Shown piece after piece: positions 34,986 to 43,462 of a DNA stretch of 64,000 bases (its first letter is position 1; every line of letters begins with the position of its first letter). The notes under the pieces were generated by a model, which worked only from the letters and a program-made list of their open reading frames with translations, ran no database searches and had not been told where the DNA came from. This DNA comes from Brevinematales bacterium. GTDB taxonomy: Bacteria > Spirochaetota > Brevinematia > Brevinematales > JAOACQ01. A program made the position numbers and the translations under genes. Location: the NCBI GenBank assembly GCA_020052515.1, contig JAGVOW010000061.1:1-64000 (forward strand), written 5' to 3'.

Positions 34986-35918
34986 TTAAAAATTAATTTT
35001 ATCCTCAATAATAAACTCCGGCCTATGCTTTACTTCGTCAAAAATACTGCCAATGTATTCGCCCAGAACACCAATGGTGAGAAGCTGAACGCCTCCAAAA
35101 AACACGACACTGATAATCAACGATGCCCAGCCGGAAGCGGTTTTGTGAAGAATAAAAGCGAAAACAGTGTAAATACTGAGGCCCAAGCCCACCAGAATAG
35201 ACAAGAACCCTAAAGTCATGGCCAATTTTAATGGTTTCTTGCTGAAATACAAAAGCCCATTGGTGGCAAACTGGATCATTTTAGAAAGCGGGTATTTTGT
35301 CTCCCCCGCAAAACGGGCATCCCGCGCATAATAAACCGGTGTCTGTTTAAAACCAGCCCAGCTGATTAAACCGCGAATATATTTGTGCGTTTCCTTCATG
35401 CTTTTAAAAGCATCCATCACCTTCCGGCTGATAAGCCTGAAATCTCCGGTGTCTAATGGAAGCGGAACATCCGACAGAAAATTGATCACTCTATAAAAGA
35501 GCTTCGCGGTGATTTTTTTGAAGAAACTTTCTCCCTTTCTTTCCCTGCGGACGCCGTAAACCACATCATTGCCTTCCAGATAAAGCCTGACCATCTCAGG
35601 GAACAATTCCGGCGGGTCCTGAAGGTCCGCGTCAATAATAATGGCCACGTCCCCAGAAACAGATTGAATACCCGCTGAAACAGCCGGCTGGTGGCCAAAA
35701 TTGCGTGAAAAAGAGATGGCCTTTACTTTTTTGTCAGCCGCGGCGATTTTTTTCAAAATTTTCAAAGTAGCATCCGTGCTTCCATCGTTGATATAAAAAA
35801 TCTCATAATCCTTGTAAGCATTGTCTTTCATTACTTTTGTGACCCTTTTATGCGTCGCTTCAATTACTTGTTCTTCATTGTAGCATGGAATAATGACCGA
35901 AATTTTTAAATTAGCCAT
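34986..35918 (-). CDS. GT2 glycosyltransferase, polyprenyl-phosphate type (GtrB/DPM1-like)
   Basis: 310 aa. The GT-A catalytic domain (about 1-220) has SVIIPCYNEEQVI, NDGSTDAT, the DxD-region IIIDADLQDPPE and GVRRERKGESFFKK followed by FYRVINFLSD. Two C-terminal TM helices (about 229-258 and 265-290) match GtrB/ArnC-like enzymes that load a sugar onto undecaprenyl phosphate. This suggests a role in surface glycan or lipid modification. The gene overlaps aroB by 8 bp when started at the ATG at 35918; an ATG at 35927 is possible. GalE, 2 kb upstream on the same strand, would supply UDP-galactose or related sugars. Confidence 0.9.
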   Translation of the reverse strand: MANLKISVIIPCYNEEQVIEATHKRVTKVMKDNAYKDYEIFYINDGSTDATLKILKKIAAADKKVKAISFSRNFGHQPAVSAGIQSVSGDVAIIIDADLQDPPELFPEMVRLYLEGNDVVYGVRRERKGESFFKKITAKLFYRVINFLSDVPLPLDTGDFRLISRKVMDAFKSMKETHKYIRGLISWAGFKQTPVYYARDARFAGETKYPLSKMIQFATNGLLYFSKKPLKLAMTLGFLSILVGLGLSIYTVFAFILHKTASGWASLIISVVFFGGVQLLTIGVLGEYIGSIFDEVKHRPEFIIEDKINF

Positions 35919-37029
35919 TTTCAACAACTCCTATGATTTTCTCCAGCGCCTCTTTTATTTCCCCGTTCTCTATAGAAAAAGAATAATTGCGTCCTTGATG
36001 ATAAACCATGCCCAACTCTTTGAGCATCACCACACGGATACTTCCAGCTTTATTTTTCTTATCCAATTTAGCTGAGCGGAAAAAAGAATCTTCATTCATA
36101 TTTTTTAGCTCATCAGTAAAACATAAAAGCCCATAATCTTTAATCAATTTGCCAATTTTCTCAAAATCATCTTCCGCTAATATTCCCCTTTGTACAGATA
36201 GCGCCGCTTCCGCGATCATTCCCATTGCTACCGCAAAGCCATGAGGAATAGCATAATTCATTGCGTTCTCTATCGCATGGCCTATCGTATGCCCAAAATT
36301 CAAAATCTGACGCAAAGACCTTTCTTTTTCGTCTTTTTGTACCACTTCCGCTTTGATTTGACAGCTTCTGGCAATCATTTCCGTAAGAAACGGCTCAGAA
36401 AGCATCCTTATACTTTCTCTATTCTCGTAGAGAAATTTAACATAATTTTTGTCTTTTATCAAGGCATGCTTAATTATTTCCGCCATTCCATTGGTAAATT
36501 CCGCTTCAGGCAGGGTTTTCAAAAAATCTGTATCCATGATAACTGCCTTCGGCTGATAAAAGCTTCCCAAAAGGTTTTTGCCTTCTTTTGTGTCCACGCC
36601 CGTCTTTCCGCCAATCGAGCTGTCAACCATCGCCAGAAGGCTGGTCGGCACCTGGATAAAAGGCACCCCGCGCAGATAAATAGACGAAAGAAACCCGGTC
36701 ATATCTCCCGTCACACCGCCGCCTAAAGCAATTATGAGAGAATGCCTATCCAATCCAGCGCTGGAAAGATTTGAAAAAAGCTCCAGAATGACAGCCATGT
36801 TTTTTTGGGCTTCTCCGGCGGAGAAAGAAAAAACTTCCGCGGAGGGCAGCGCCTTTTGAATTTTATCCCGATAGAGCTTTAAAATATTGGAATCAGTCAC
36901 AATCGCTATCTTTGAAGGGGCCAATCGACTCACTTCGGCTTGAAGCCGATTTTCGAAGATCCCTTCGCCGATGTAAATAGAATAAGAATTATTCAAAAAT
37001 CTTTTCAATTTGAGGTTAATTTTCCGCAT
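35911..37029 (-). CDS. aroB: 3-dehydroquinate synthase
   Basis: Second step of the shikimate pathway: DAHP to 3-dehydroquinate, using NAD+ and a divalent metal. Signature parts are ALGGGVTGDMTGF, QVPTSLLAMVDSSIGGKTGVD, the metal-ligand segment FTNGMAEIIKHA, ILNFGHTIGHAIE and IPHGFAVAMG, followed by the SIRVVMLKELG-type C terminus. Its 372 aa are typical. It overlaps the GT2 gene by 8 bp downstream, an arrangement that suggests co-transcription without shared function. A toxin-antitoxin pair sits immediately upstream on the same strand. It complements trpA as a second aromatic biosynthesis gene in this window, though not adjacent. Confidence 0.96.
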   Translation of the reverse strand: MRKINLKLKRFLNNSYSIYIGEGIFENRLQAEVSRLAPSKIAIVTDSNILKLYRDKIQKALPSAEVFSFSAGEAQKNMAVILELFSNLSSAGLDRHSLIIALGGGVTGDMTGFLSSIYLRGVPFIQVPTSLLAMVDSSIGGKTGVDTKEGKNLLGSFYQPKAVIMDTDFLKTLPEAEFTNGMAEIIKHALIKDKNYVKFLYENRESIRMLSEPFLTEMIARSCQIKAEVVQKDEKERSLRQILNFGHTIGHAIENAMNYAIPHGFAVAMGMIAEAALSVQRGILAEDDFEKIGKLIKDYGLLCFTDELKNMNEDSFFRSAKLDKKNKAGSIRVVMLKELGMVYHQGRNYSFSIENGEIKEALEKIIGVVENG

Positions 37030-37050
37030 AGATATTTTCCACCTTTTTTA

Positions 37051-37374
37051 TCAGACTTTTAATAATGTAAATTCTTTGCTTTTATTGTGTCTTTTTTTTG
37101 GATATACTTTGATTTCCATGCCCATTCCAATGTCTTCTAAATAACCAATTAAAGTCGAAACTTTCATATCTTTTCTTGTTTCCAATCTTGAAATGCTGGA
37201 CTGAGAAAATGATTTTATTTGTTCTTGTTTATACCCCATATTTTTTCTGAGTTCTGATAATCTAATCTTAAATATTTCTTTGTCAGCATTTATCTTTGCC
37301 CTTTCAATTCTTTCAGGAGGCAACAGTAAGGACAATTCATCCAAGAAATCTTTTCTGCTATTTTTTTCTTTCAT
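37051..37374 (-). CDS. HigA/XRE-type antitoxin
   Basis: 107 aa with a helix-turn-helix at about 38-75: IRLSELRKNMGYKQEQIKS, FSQSSISRLETRKDMKVSTL, then IGYLEDIGMGMEIKVYPKK. This is the HipB/XRE fold used by HigA-type antitoxins, which bind their own operator and neutralise the toxin. The N-terminal FLDELSLLLPPERIERAKINADKEIF helix is typical of antitoxins following pfam05973-type toxins. It overlaps the upstream toxin gene by 17 bp, the toxin-first order of higBA systems. Confidence 0.85.
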   Translation of the reverse strand: MKEKNSRKDFLDELSLLLPPERIERAKINADKEIFKIRLSELRKNMGYKQEQIKSFSQSSISRLETRKDMKVSTLIGYLEDIGMGMEIKVYPKKRHNKSKEFTLLKV

Positions 37375-37720
37375 GTTTTTTCTCCAATTCTTTTAAATGT
37401 ATATCATATAAATAATCTGCTTTAGGTAACATTTCCTTGTAAAAATTTTTATTTCCTTTTTTATCTCCACCAATTAGAAGTATAGCATTCCTTTCAGGAT
37501 CAAAAGCAAAAAATATTCTGTAGACTCTTTGTTTATTTTGAACTCTTAATTCTTTCATATTTTTGTGTTTACTTTCATAAATTGTATCAACATAAGGTCT
37601 GCCAAGAGATGGCCCAATGTTTTTTAGTATAATAAGATGCTGTAATACAGCTTCTTTAGCATCTTCATCTAATTTTTTGATCCAATTGATTATTTCTTCA
37701 GTTCTTTCAATAATCCACAT
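37358..37720 (-). CDS. HigB/RelE-like (Gp49 family) toxin
   Basis: 120 aa. The pattern INWIKKLDEDAKEAVLQHLIILKNIGPSLGRPYVDTI, KHKNMKELRVQNKQRVYRIFFAFD, ILLIGGDKKGNKNFYKEMLPKAD is the pfam05973 (phage-derived Gp49/HigB) fold. In other members this is an mRNA interferase that cuts at the ribosome; the basic residues of KELRVQ, YRIFFA and GDKKGN are the usual active surface. It is complete and paired with an intact antitoxin, so the module looks functional. The C terminus is highly charged and overlaps the antitoxin start. Confidence 0.87.
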   Translation of the reverse strand: MWIIERTEEIINWIKKLDEDAKEAVLQHLIILKNIGPSLGRPYVDTIYESKHKNMKELRVQNKQRVYRIFFAFDPERNAILLIGGDKKGNKNFYKEMLPKADYLYDIHLKELEKKHERKK

Positions 37721-38172
37721 ACAAATATCATACCATTTTTAATATATGATGTCAAGTGCATATTAATATAAATCCCGCTGTTTGTGTTTTCCGACAAAAT
37801 CGTTATATGCCGTGTGATAGAGCCGCTTCCGGGAACAGTTATAAATGGCTCAGCTTTCATTTTTTCTTTTAAAACTGATATTAAAACAGGGGTATATTCT
37901 GCAACTTTCATAGTTGAACTATTATTTAATAGTTTTTCTATTTTATGTGTTGTCGAATCTATACCTTTGTTAACTTCTTTTTGTCGAGAAGTCATTTTTA
38001 ATAAACCAAAAATTTCAAGAGATTCAAGTAAAGTTGTTAACCAAGGAATAAGAGCTAATATTAAAAAAATAAGCGCAAAAAAATTAATGCTTATCCCTTT
38101 CCGTGGTTCGTCTTTCGGGGTGATACCTTCTACTTGAGGCTCAATCCTTGCAATTTTTGGTGCCAATTCCAT
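37690..38172 (-). CDS. possible small membrane protein of unknown function
   Basis: 160-aa frame with one clear TM (about 28-50, FFALIFLILALIPWLTTLL), a Lys/Ser-rich middle and a beta-prone C-terminal part (FITVPGSGSITRHITILSENT). I recognise no family. It overlaps galE by 43 bp upstream and the toxin gene by 31 bp downstream, and no good ribosome binding site precedes its ATG. The hydrophobic segment favours a real gene; the overlaps and weak start argue against it. If it is not a gene, the 409 bp from 37721 to 38129 hold no other convincing frame. Its lower GC relative to galE and aroB is consistent with arrival together with the toxin-antitoxin pair. Confidence 0.42.
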   Translation of the reverse strand: MELAPKIARIEPQVEGITPKDEPRKGISINFFALIFLILALIPWLTTLLESLEIFGLLKMTSRQKEVNKGIDSTTHKIEKLLNNSSTMKVAEYTPVLISVLKEKMKAEPFITVPGSGSITRHITILSENTNSGIYINMHLTSYIKNGMIFVCGLLKELKK

Positions 38173-39113
38173 GCCGTTCTGATGATTTCTTCCAGGGAAT
38201 ACTTCGGCTTCCAGCCCAGTGTTTTTGAAACTTTATCACTTTTCGCTATGAGATAAGGCGGATCTCCGGCCCTTCTTTCGGTTTCAATGACTTTAAAATC
38301 CTTCCCAGTAACTTTCTTCACTACCTGGATCATTTCCCTCACCGAAAAGCCATCCCCTATTCCCAGATTAAAGTAATTTGTCGCTCCGCCATCCAGCAGG
38401 TACTTTAATCCCAGAATATGAGCTTCCGCAAGGTCAAAAACATGGACATAATCCCTTACAGCCGTTCCGTCTTTTGTCTCATAATCCGTGCCAAAAACCT
38501 TGATGCTTTCTCTTTTTCCAGCGGCCGCGTCCAGAATCAGCGGAATCAAATGCGTTTCAGGTACATGCGCCTCCCCTATCTCTTTATCAGGGTCCGCTCC
38601 AGCCGCATTGAAGTAGCGGAAGCGTATGGTTTTTAATCCGTAAGCCGCGGAATAATCCTCCAATATTTGTTCGATCATCCATTTGGTCCGTCCGTAAGGA
38701 TTGATCTGAATCTTTCTATCGTCTTCCTCGATCGGCATTTTCTCCGGCATTCCATAAACAGCCGCTGTTGAGGAAAAAATAAATTTATTAACATTGTGCC
38801 TGCGCATTGCTTCCAGAAGGTAAATAGTATTACGCAAATTGTTCTGGTAATACTTTTCCGGTTCAATCACCGACTCGCCTACTTCAATAAAAGCGCAGAA
38901 ATGCATAGCCGCTTCGATCTTATACTTCGAAAAGACCAGTTCCAATTGGACTGGATCACCGACATCCCCGGGAATAAAATCGCCCCACCTCGCAAAATCA
39001 CGGTAACCCCGGCAGAGATTATCGTAAACGATGAGCTGAAAGCCCTGCTGAGAAAGTTTTTTGCACACATGACTGCCGATATAGCCTGCACCGCCCGCCA
39101 CTAGAATCGCCAT
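38130..39113 (-). CDS. galE: UDP-glucose 4-epimerase
   Basis: Short-chain dehydrogenase-type epimerase converting UDP-glucose and UDP-galactose. NAD-binding GGAGYIGS at 7-14, SSTAAVYG (114-121), catalytic Tyr140 and Lys144 in NPYGRTK, RYFNAAGADP and the substrate-binding GTAVRDYVHV follow. Ending GWKPKYSLEEIIRTAWNWH is typical. The 327-aa length matches GalE. It could supply galactose for surface glycans together with the GT2 enzyme downstream. The 234-bp upstream region holds two related AT hairpins and the divergent promoter of the exported-protein cluster. Confidence 0.96.
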   Translation of the reverse strand: MAILVAGGAGYIGSHVCKKLSQQGFQLIVYDNLCRGYRDFARWGDFIPGDVGDPVQLELVFSKYKIEAAMHFCAFIEVGESVIEPEKYYQNNLRNTIYLLEAMRRHNVNKFIFSSTAAVYGMPEKMPIEEDDRKIQINPYGRTKWMIEQILEDYSAAYGLKTIRFRYFNAAGADPDKEIGEAHVPETHLIPLILDAAAGKRESIKVFGTDYETKDGTAVRDYVHVFDLAEAHILGLKYLLDGGATNYFNLGIGDGFSVREMIQVVKKVTGKDFKVIETERRAGDPPYLIAKSDKVSKTLGWKPKYSLEEIIRTAWNWHQKLQGLSLK

Positions 39114-39128
39114 AATATCCTCCTATGA

Positions 39129-39234
39129 GAAAAAAAATCGCTTACGATTTTTTTTCGGCAAATTCAAAACCTCTTAAATAGCATAATAATCCAATGTCTC
39201 TCTATCACGAGAAAAATTGCTTAGCAATTTTTTC
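39129..39234. repeat. pair of related AT-rich hairpins
   Basis: Hairpin 1 (39129-39156): GAAAAAAAATCG, loop CTTA, CGATTTTTTTTC, a perfect 12-bp stem. Hairpin 2 (39211-39234): GAAAAATTGC, loop TTA, GCAATTTTTTC. Both are followed by CGG and have a TTA-containing loop, so they look like two copies of one short element. They lie upstream of two divergent genes, so they are not the terminators of either. Confidence 0.7.
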
Positions 39235-39299
39235 GGTTATATAATAACCTATTTTTTCAGCAATTGCAACGAGAAAATCTTTAAGAAAAGCTTTTGCTA

Positions 39300-39327
39300 T
39301 TGCTAATTTATTAAAACTGACTATAAT
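39300..39327 (+). promoter_or_regulatory. promoter of the exported-protein cluster
   Basis: TTGCTA at 39300-39305 and TATAAT at 39322-39327 with a 16-bp spacer. GGATAGG at 39335-39341 is the ribosome binding site for the ATG at 39348. Confidence 0.6.
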
Positions 39328-39347
39328 ATTTACGGGATAGGCAAATA

Positions 39348-40655
39348 ATGGGTCATTTTAAGAACGTCTTCTGCTTTGCTTTTGTAGCTGTCTCTGTCTT
39401 TTGTTTAACCAGATTATATGCTATTGTCATTGACGGCACAAATGATTTTACGGATGATGGCCGGATTCTCACTACCACAGCCGGTTATACCAACTGGATC
39501 CATTGGGACAGCAATGTGCTTTACATTGGTTATTACGGCGAAGATGTGGACGCTAACATAGACACAACGATGCTCCTGGTCTATTTATCCACAAATGTCG
39601 ACAGCGGAAGTGCTTATGGGGAAATTTTCGATAGCCAGCGGCCGGTACTGCCATTCAAAGCAGACACTGTTTTTCAATACATTACTACCAACGGATGGAG
39701 AAGCGCCAGCTGGGACGGAACAGCCTGGAATTGGGACAATGCCCTGGGTGTTACATCCAATGATCTAAAGGCAATTGGAAACTTTTTAGAGTTTTCCATA
39801 GCTAAATCTAACTTAAATGACACTCCCTACCTTGCTATCTACCTTCAATTTGTTAATAGCGCAGCGAGTTATGGCGCGATACCATCTGGCACATTAGCAG
39901 ATGGTTTTAAGAGCAATCCTTCAAATTTTATTTCTTTCGGCACAGATATTTGGCTGACAAACGCAGTTTCTTCATCCAATATTTACCGGACAAACGACAA
40001 TGTCTTTGTTTTATCGAATAACTTACTCGCTCCTGCAAATTATCAAACCAATGTCTGGGGAGAAAATATCGTCCTTTCCAATTACGCCGCAGACGACATC
40101 GGCATATTCAAAATAGAATTTTGCACCAATTCCGGTATTTATTCTACTACTTACACAAGCAACACAAACACCCCTTATACTTCGATTCTGGACACCTCAC
40201 TTCTAAATTCCGGGACTTACCAGATTTATTCGATAGCCTATGATACAAGAAACAGCCTTTATTCCACCAGTAATATTCTGGAAATATTGTCCGCTCCTGA
40301 TTTGAGTATCACAAAGACCGTAGACAGTATTGAGCTTCTTTCTACTAATTTTTGCTGGCCGGGGTCTTTAGTCACTTACAAAATCACTTACTCCAACCTC
40401 GGAACGGGATACGCGACCAATGTGGTTATTTTTGAAAGAATTCCAGGACAGGCCGCTTATTACACAAATTATCCGGGAAGCGGCACAACGGATTGGCAGA
40501 CAGAATTTGCACACATTCCCAACCCTGACCAGACCTATGATTCAGCGGATTACGATAGCGCTATTTCCAATATCAAATGGGTCAGATGGAAAAAGGCCAG
40601 CCTCGCGGCCGATGAAGATAATAAAACGATATTTTTAGGAGTTACCATTGATTAA
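39348..40655 (+). CDS. exported protein with C-terminal DUF11 domain
   Basis: 435 aa. Signal peptide (about 1-25). The N-terminal domain (about 26-200: VIDGTNDFTDDGRILTTTAG, WDSNVLYIGYYGEDVD, FLEFSIAKSNL) looks like a beta-sandwich of the type that follows DFxxD in family-9-CBM-like or DOMON-like modules. The middle part (about 225-320) is an Ig-like segment. The C-terminal 110 residues are a DUF11 repeat: DLSITKTVDS, GSLVTYKITYSNLGTGYATNVVI. Surface or extracellular location is expected. It has its own promoter and starts a run of six exported-protein genes. The function is unknown; adhesion or cell-surface structure is an inference from the domains. Confidence 0.78.
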   Translation: MGHFKNVFCFAFVAVSVFCLTRLYAIVIDGTNDFTDDGRILTTTAGYTNWIHWDSNVLYIGYYGEDVDANIDTTMLLVYLSTNVDSGSAYGEIFDSQRPVLPFKADTVFQYITTNGWRSASWDGTAWNWDNALGVTSNDLKAIGNFLEFSIAKSNLNDTPYLAIYLQFVNSAASYGAIPSGTLADGFKSNPSNFISFGTDIWLTNAVSSSNIYRTNDNVFVLSNNLLAPANYQTNVWGENIVLSNYAADDIGIFKIEFCTNSGIYSTTYTSNTNTPYTSILDTSLLNSGTYQIYSIAYDTRNSLYSTSNILEILSAPDLSITKTVDSIELLSTNFCWPGSLVTYKITYSNLGTGYATNVVIFERIPGQAAYYTNYPGSGTTDWQTEFAHIPNPDQTYDSADYDSAISNIKWVRWKKASLAADEDNKTIFLGVTID

Positions 40656-40708
40656 TGATAAATATTATGTTGCGGTATTACCGATAAAATAATAAAATAA
40701 CGACAGCA

Positions 40709-40747
40709 CAACCCCCTATTCCCCCTTTTTTAAGGGGGAATAGGGTT
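40709..40747. repeat. C-run/G-run hairpin with extended stem
   Basis: AACCCCCTATTCCCCCTT, loop TT, TTAAGGGGGAATAGGGTT: a near-perfect stem of about 17 bp. It lies between the first and second genes of the cluster and may attenuate read-through from the first, as it sits only 19 bp before the next start. A shorter relative is the TTTTCAAA type at 11115 and 25475. Confidence 0.75.
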
Positions 40748-40765
40748 ATATTGAGGAAGAGGGCT

Positions 40766-42232
40766 ATGAATAAAATTTTGTTATTGATTCTATTACTGTT
40801 TTTTAGTGCTCGCACTTTGTTTTCAAATATCAAAATCCAAAATGTAATTTCGGATCTAAAGGATTACAATCACTTAATGGACGACAAAGCTGACACTTTC
40901 GCCGCCGCAAAAAAGGGCACAAACACCGTCATTATTCAGCTGGGAAGCATTAAATACATAAAGAATTTGAAAATCTATTTGAAAGAAAAAACGTTGATCA
41001 AAAATATTTCACTTTATTCTTCCGATAATTTCATCGAATGGAGTAATATATTAGAGAGAAAGAATGTAAAAGAAAACATACTGACTTTTGAACTGACAGA
41101 CCTTTCTGCTCTTTTTATAAAAATAGTTATCCAGGCAGATTCAGAACTTCTTATTCAAGAAATTGAATGCAGTGAAAACCCCGCTCCGAAAAATTCCCTA
41201 TTCAACATTAAAGCAGAAAATATTACTGAAAATTCCGCGCTGGTAAAGTGGGAAACAAAAATCAAGACCGAAGGCTTTTTCGTTTATTCTAAAAAAGTGA
41301 AGGGGACGAAAATGACTTTGCTGGAAATGGACTACAAAAACAAGCATTCTGTTCAATTGAAGGGCCTTTTAAAAGGCACAGAATACACATACAACATTAT
41401 CAGTCAATCCCCGGATGGCACAAAAATAGAAAGCGAGTTGAAAGAATTCAGGACAAAGGGAATTCCCTTTCCGGATATATGGGAACTGAAGGCGGTGAGC
41501 ATCACTCCCTTCGCGGCAAAGATGGCCTACCGGTCCAATATTCCCACAAAGTACCAGGTGCTTCTCGGCCAGAATAAAAAGAAAATGGATAAAATTATAG
41601 ATGAAAAGCAAATGGCTGAGGAAAAGACGTTTGATGTTCTGGGGCTCCAGCCGGAAACCGTTTATTTTTATCAATTAATCTTAACCGACCAATTTGGAAA
41701 TGTCGCGATGACACCGCCGCTTGAATTTAAAACACCGCCTAATAATATCGCTTTGGGGAAAAAAGTAGTTGGAACATTTAATTTTGTAGATGAAGACATT
41801 AAAAGAAGAGGCTTTGGAGAAAGTACCATTGAGAAAGTAGTGGATGGAAATTTAAATTATTTCGGCGGAATGGCGCTTTCTTACAATGCTGACAATGCGG
41901 ATCAATACATTATTATTGATCTCGAGAAGCCAGAACCCATTCAGAGAATAGAATTATATTGGTGGGGGTTATCCTACTCTAGAGATTATAAAATTGACTT
42001 AAGCGATAATGGCATGGATTGGTTTACCGTAAAAGACCACATAGACGCTGAACAGGGTTTTGACATTGGTTCTCCGGGAGGGGATTATCTGGTAGAGCAT
42101 TCCGTCCAGATCAAAAAGACCGCCAGATTGGTCAGAGTTTTTATAAAAGCAGGAAATACCCGGGGATCAAAAGTAAAGAAGTGGAATCCGCGCCAAAATC
42201 TTTATTTATGCGAGATTGCGGTAATTAAATAG
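40766..42232 (+). CDS. exported protein with fibronectin-III and C-terminal discoidin (F5/8 type C) domain
   Basis: 488 aa. Signal peptide MNKILLLILLLFFSARTLFS. An N-terminal jelly-roll-like domain (about 20-140: VIIQLGSIKYIKNLKIYLKE, LYSSDNFIEW) resembles a degenerate F5/8C fold. Two FN3-like units follow, about 150-232 (AENITENSALVKWETK) and 240-325 (SITPFAAKMAYRSN, LQPETVYFYQLILTD). A C-terminal F5/8 type C domain (about 330-488) begins NIALGKKVVGT, with YIIIDLEKPEPIQRIELYWW. Such domains bind glycans or phospholipids. The ATG at 40766 is preferred over an upstream TTG because GAGGAAGAGG precedes it and the signal peptide then starts correctly. The C-terminal domain is related to that at 43463-44473. 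Confidence 0.82.
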   Translation: MNKILLLILLLFFSARTLFSNIKIQNVISDLKDYNHLMDDKADTFAAAKKGTNTVIIQLGSIKYIKNLKIYLKEKTLIKNISLYSSDNFIEWSNILERKNVKENILTFELTDLSALFIKIVIQADSELLIQEIECSENPAPKNSLFNIKAENITENSALVKWETKIKTEGFFVYSKKVKGTKMTLLEMDYKNKHSVQLKGLLKGTEYTYNIISQSPDGTKIESELKEFRTKGIPFPDIWELKAVSITPFAAKMAYRSNIPTKYQVLLGQNKKKMDKIIDEKQMAEEKTFDVLGLQPETVYFYQLILTDQFGNVAMTPPLEFKTPPNNIALGKKVVGTFNFVDEDIKRRGFGESTIEKVVDGNLNYFGGMALSYNADNADQYIIIDLEKPEPIQRIELYWWGLSYSRDYKIDLSDNGMDWFTVKDHIDAEQGFDIGSPGGDYLVEHSVQIKKTARLVRVFIKAGNTRGSKVKKWNPRQNLYLCEIAVIK

Positions 42233-42246
42233 ACAGGAGGCTGATT

Positions 42247-43338
42247 ATGAAGAAGGCAATGCTTTTAAGTCTAATAGTTTGCGTAACAACTGTTTTTATT
42301 CTCGGTATTTTTGTTTTTGCTCCATGGGGGGAAAGGCATTTAGGGGCAGTCACCAGCGCCGGGGTGATTCTTACCAACATTGTCCAGGTAAATTGGAATA
42401 GCGGATCTATTGGGTTGTCAACCAACGCGACAAACGTTTCCGCCGCTGTAGGGACAAACTACGGTATGACCTGGATCGGAATGACTAACCAGGAAGTGGT
42501 TTCCGGTTACAATACATCAAATGAGACCTATCTCACCAATGACGGCAACGCCACCGCTGATTTTATCCTTAGCTTTAACAGCAATGTCTCGGCTAATGCC
42601 AGTTCGACCGTATGGGCAATCGCTTTTACGAACGTAACTTCCGGCGGCGCCTCTAGCGATACTCTCAGAGTGACACTTTCTCCAGCGGGCGGAGTAAATG
42701 TTCGGTTATTGGTAAATGTGCCCGGTAATGAAACAAACGGGGCCTTTGTTCTGTTTCAATGTCTGGCATCGAATTCAAACGCTTCCGCTGAAATAGGCGC
42801 GAACGCCACAAATTATGTAGGCTTCAATGGAACAGCTTACGGAGGGAATATGGGTAAGTATGGCGCAGGGGCGGGAAATGCCTTTCTGACAAACGCCGAC
42901 GCGGATTTTACAAACTGGGCCGTCACCGTAGTGTTCGCCGATATTCAGCTTTCAAAGACCGCAGAAATCAGCAACGCGGATCCTTTTGCCGCTAATACTA
43001 CCGACCCCTTCCCGGGCGCTTTGATCACTTACAAGCTGCAGTTTACCAACCGGGGTAACGCCGATGGTTCGTCTGTAAAAATCATAGACTCTATTCCCAC
43101 GAATTATCTCACCTATACACTTGGTTCTATTAAGAAGGGTCCCTATGGAAGTGCTTTTTCTACCTACGGCTCCCTTAGCGGCCTTTCTGATACTGAAGGA
43201 GACGATGACGGTTCATCCAATTCAGCCGCCGCGGACCAGTTGGTGTTTTGCCCGACCAATGGAACAGCTCCGGCAACCGGCGGTGTAGTAAACAAAGCGG
43301 ACGGCGGCACATATTTTTACCGGACTTATTTGAAATAA
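42247..43338 (+). CDS. exported Asn/Thr-rich protein with DUF11-like C-terminal domain
   Basis: 363 aa. N-terminal signal or anchor (MKKAMLLSLIVCVTTVFILGIFVFA), then a Thr/Asn/Ala/Gly-rich beta domain (about 35-235: ILTNIVQVNWNSGSIGL, ATADFILSF, YVGFNGTAYGGN). This part resembles the N-terminal domain of the protein at 44466-45695 (GYNGLPYGGN). A DUF11-type domain (about 235-345: IQLSKTAEISNADPF, GALITYKLQFTNRGNADGSSVKIIDSIP) follows. AGGAGG at 42236-42241 precedes the ATG. Probable surface protein; no function known. The frame ends shortly before a GC-rich repeat element. Confidence 0.78.
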   Translation: MKKAMLLSLIVCVTTVFILGIFVFAPWGERHLGAVTSAGVILTNIVQVNWNSGSIGLSTNATNVSAAVGTNYGMTWIGMTNQEVVSGYNTSNETYLTNDGNATADFILSFNSNVSANASSTVWAIAFTNVTSGGASSDTLRVTLSPAGGVNVRLLVNVPGNETNGAFVLFQCLASNSNASAEIGANATNYVGFNGTAYGGNMGKYGAGAGNAFLTNADADFTNWAVTVVFADIQLSKTAEISNADPFAANTTDPFPGALITYKLQFTNRGNADGSSVKIIDSIPTNYLTYTLGSIKKGPYGSAFSTYGSLSGLSDTEGDDDGSSNSAAADQLVFCPTNGTAPATGGVVNKADGGTYFYRTYLK

Positions 43339-43346
43339 TTTGGTAA

Positions 43347-43450
43347 CCCGCCTCACCCCCCGGCCCCCTCTCCAAGTCTGGAGAGGGGGTGAAGAAAGAC
43401 TCCCCCTTTTCCGCGAGTGGGGAAGGGGGATGGGGGGTGAGGCGGCTGGG
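43347..43450. repeat. CCTCAC...GTGAGG composite GC-rich repeat (full copy)
   Basis: CGCCTCACCCCCCGGCCCCC, hairpin CTCTCCAAGTCTGGAGAG, a spacer, a second hairpin (CCCCCTTTTCCGCGAG TGGGGAAGGGGG) and GGGGGGTGAGGCGG. The whole is a nested inverted repeat of about 104 nt that fills the gap before the next gene. The ribosome-binding region of the next gene falls at its right edge. Confidence 0.9.
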
Positions 43451-43462
43451 CGGTAAAATACT

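Noticed and set aside
37784-38137. 117-aa plus-strand frame opposite the small membrane ORF
   Set aside because: It is a shadow of the minus-strand frame with no ribosome binding site or recognisable domain.
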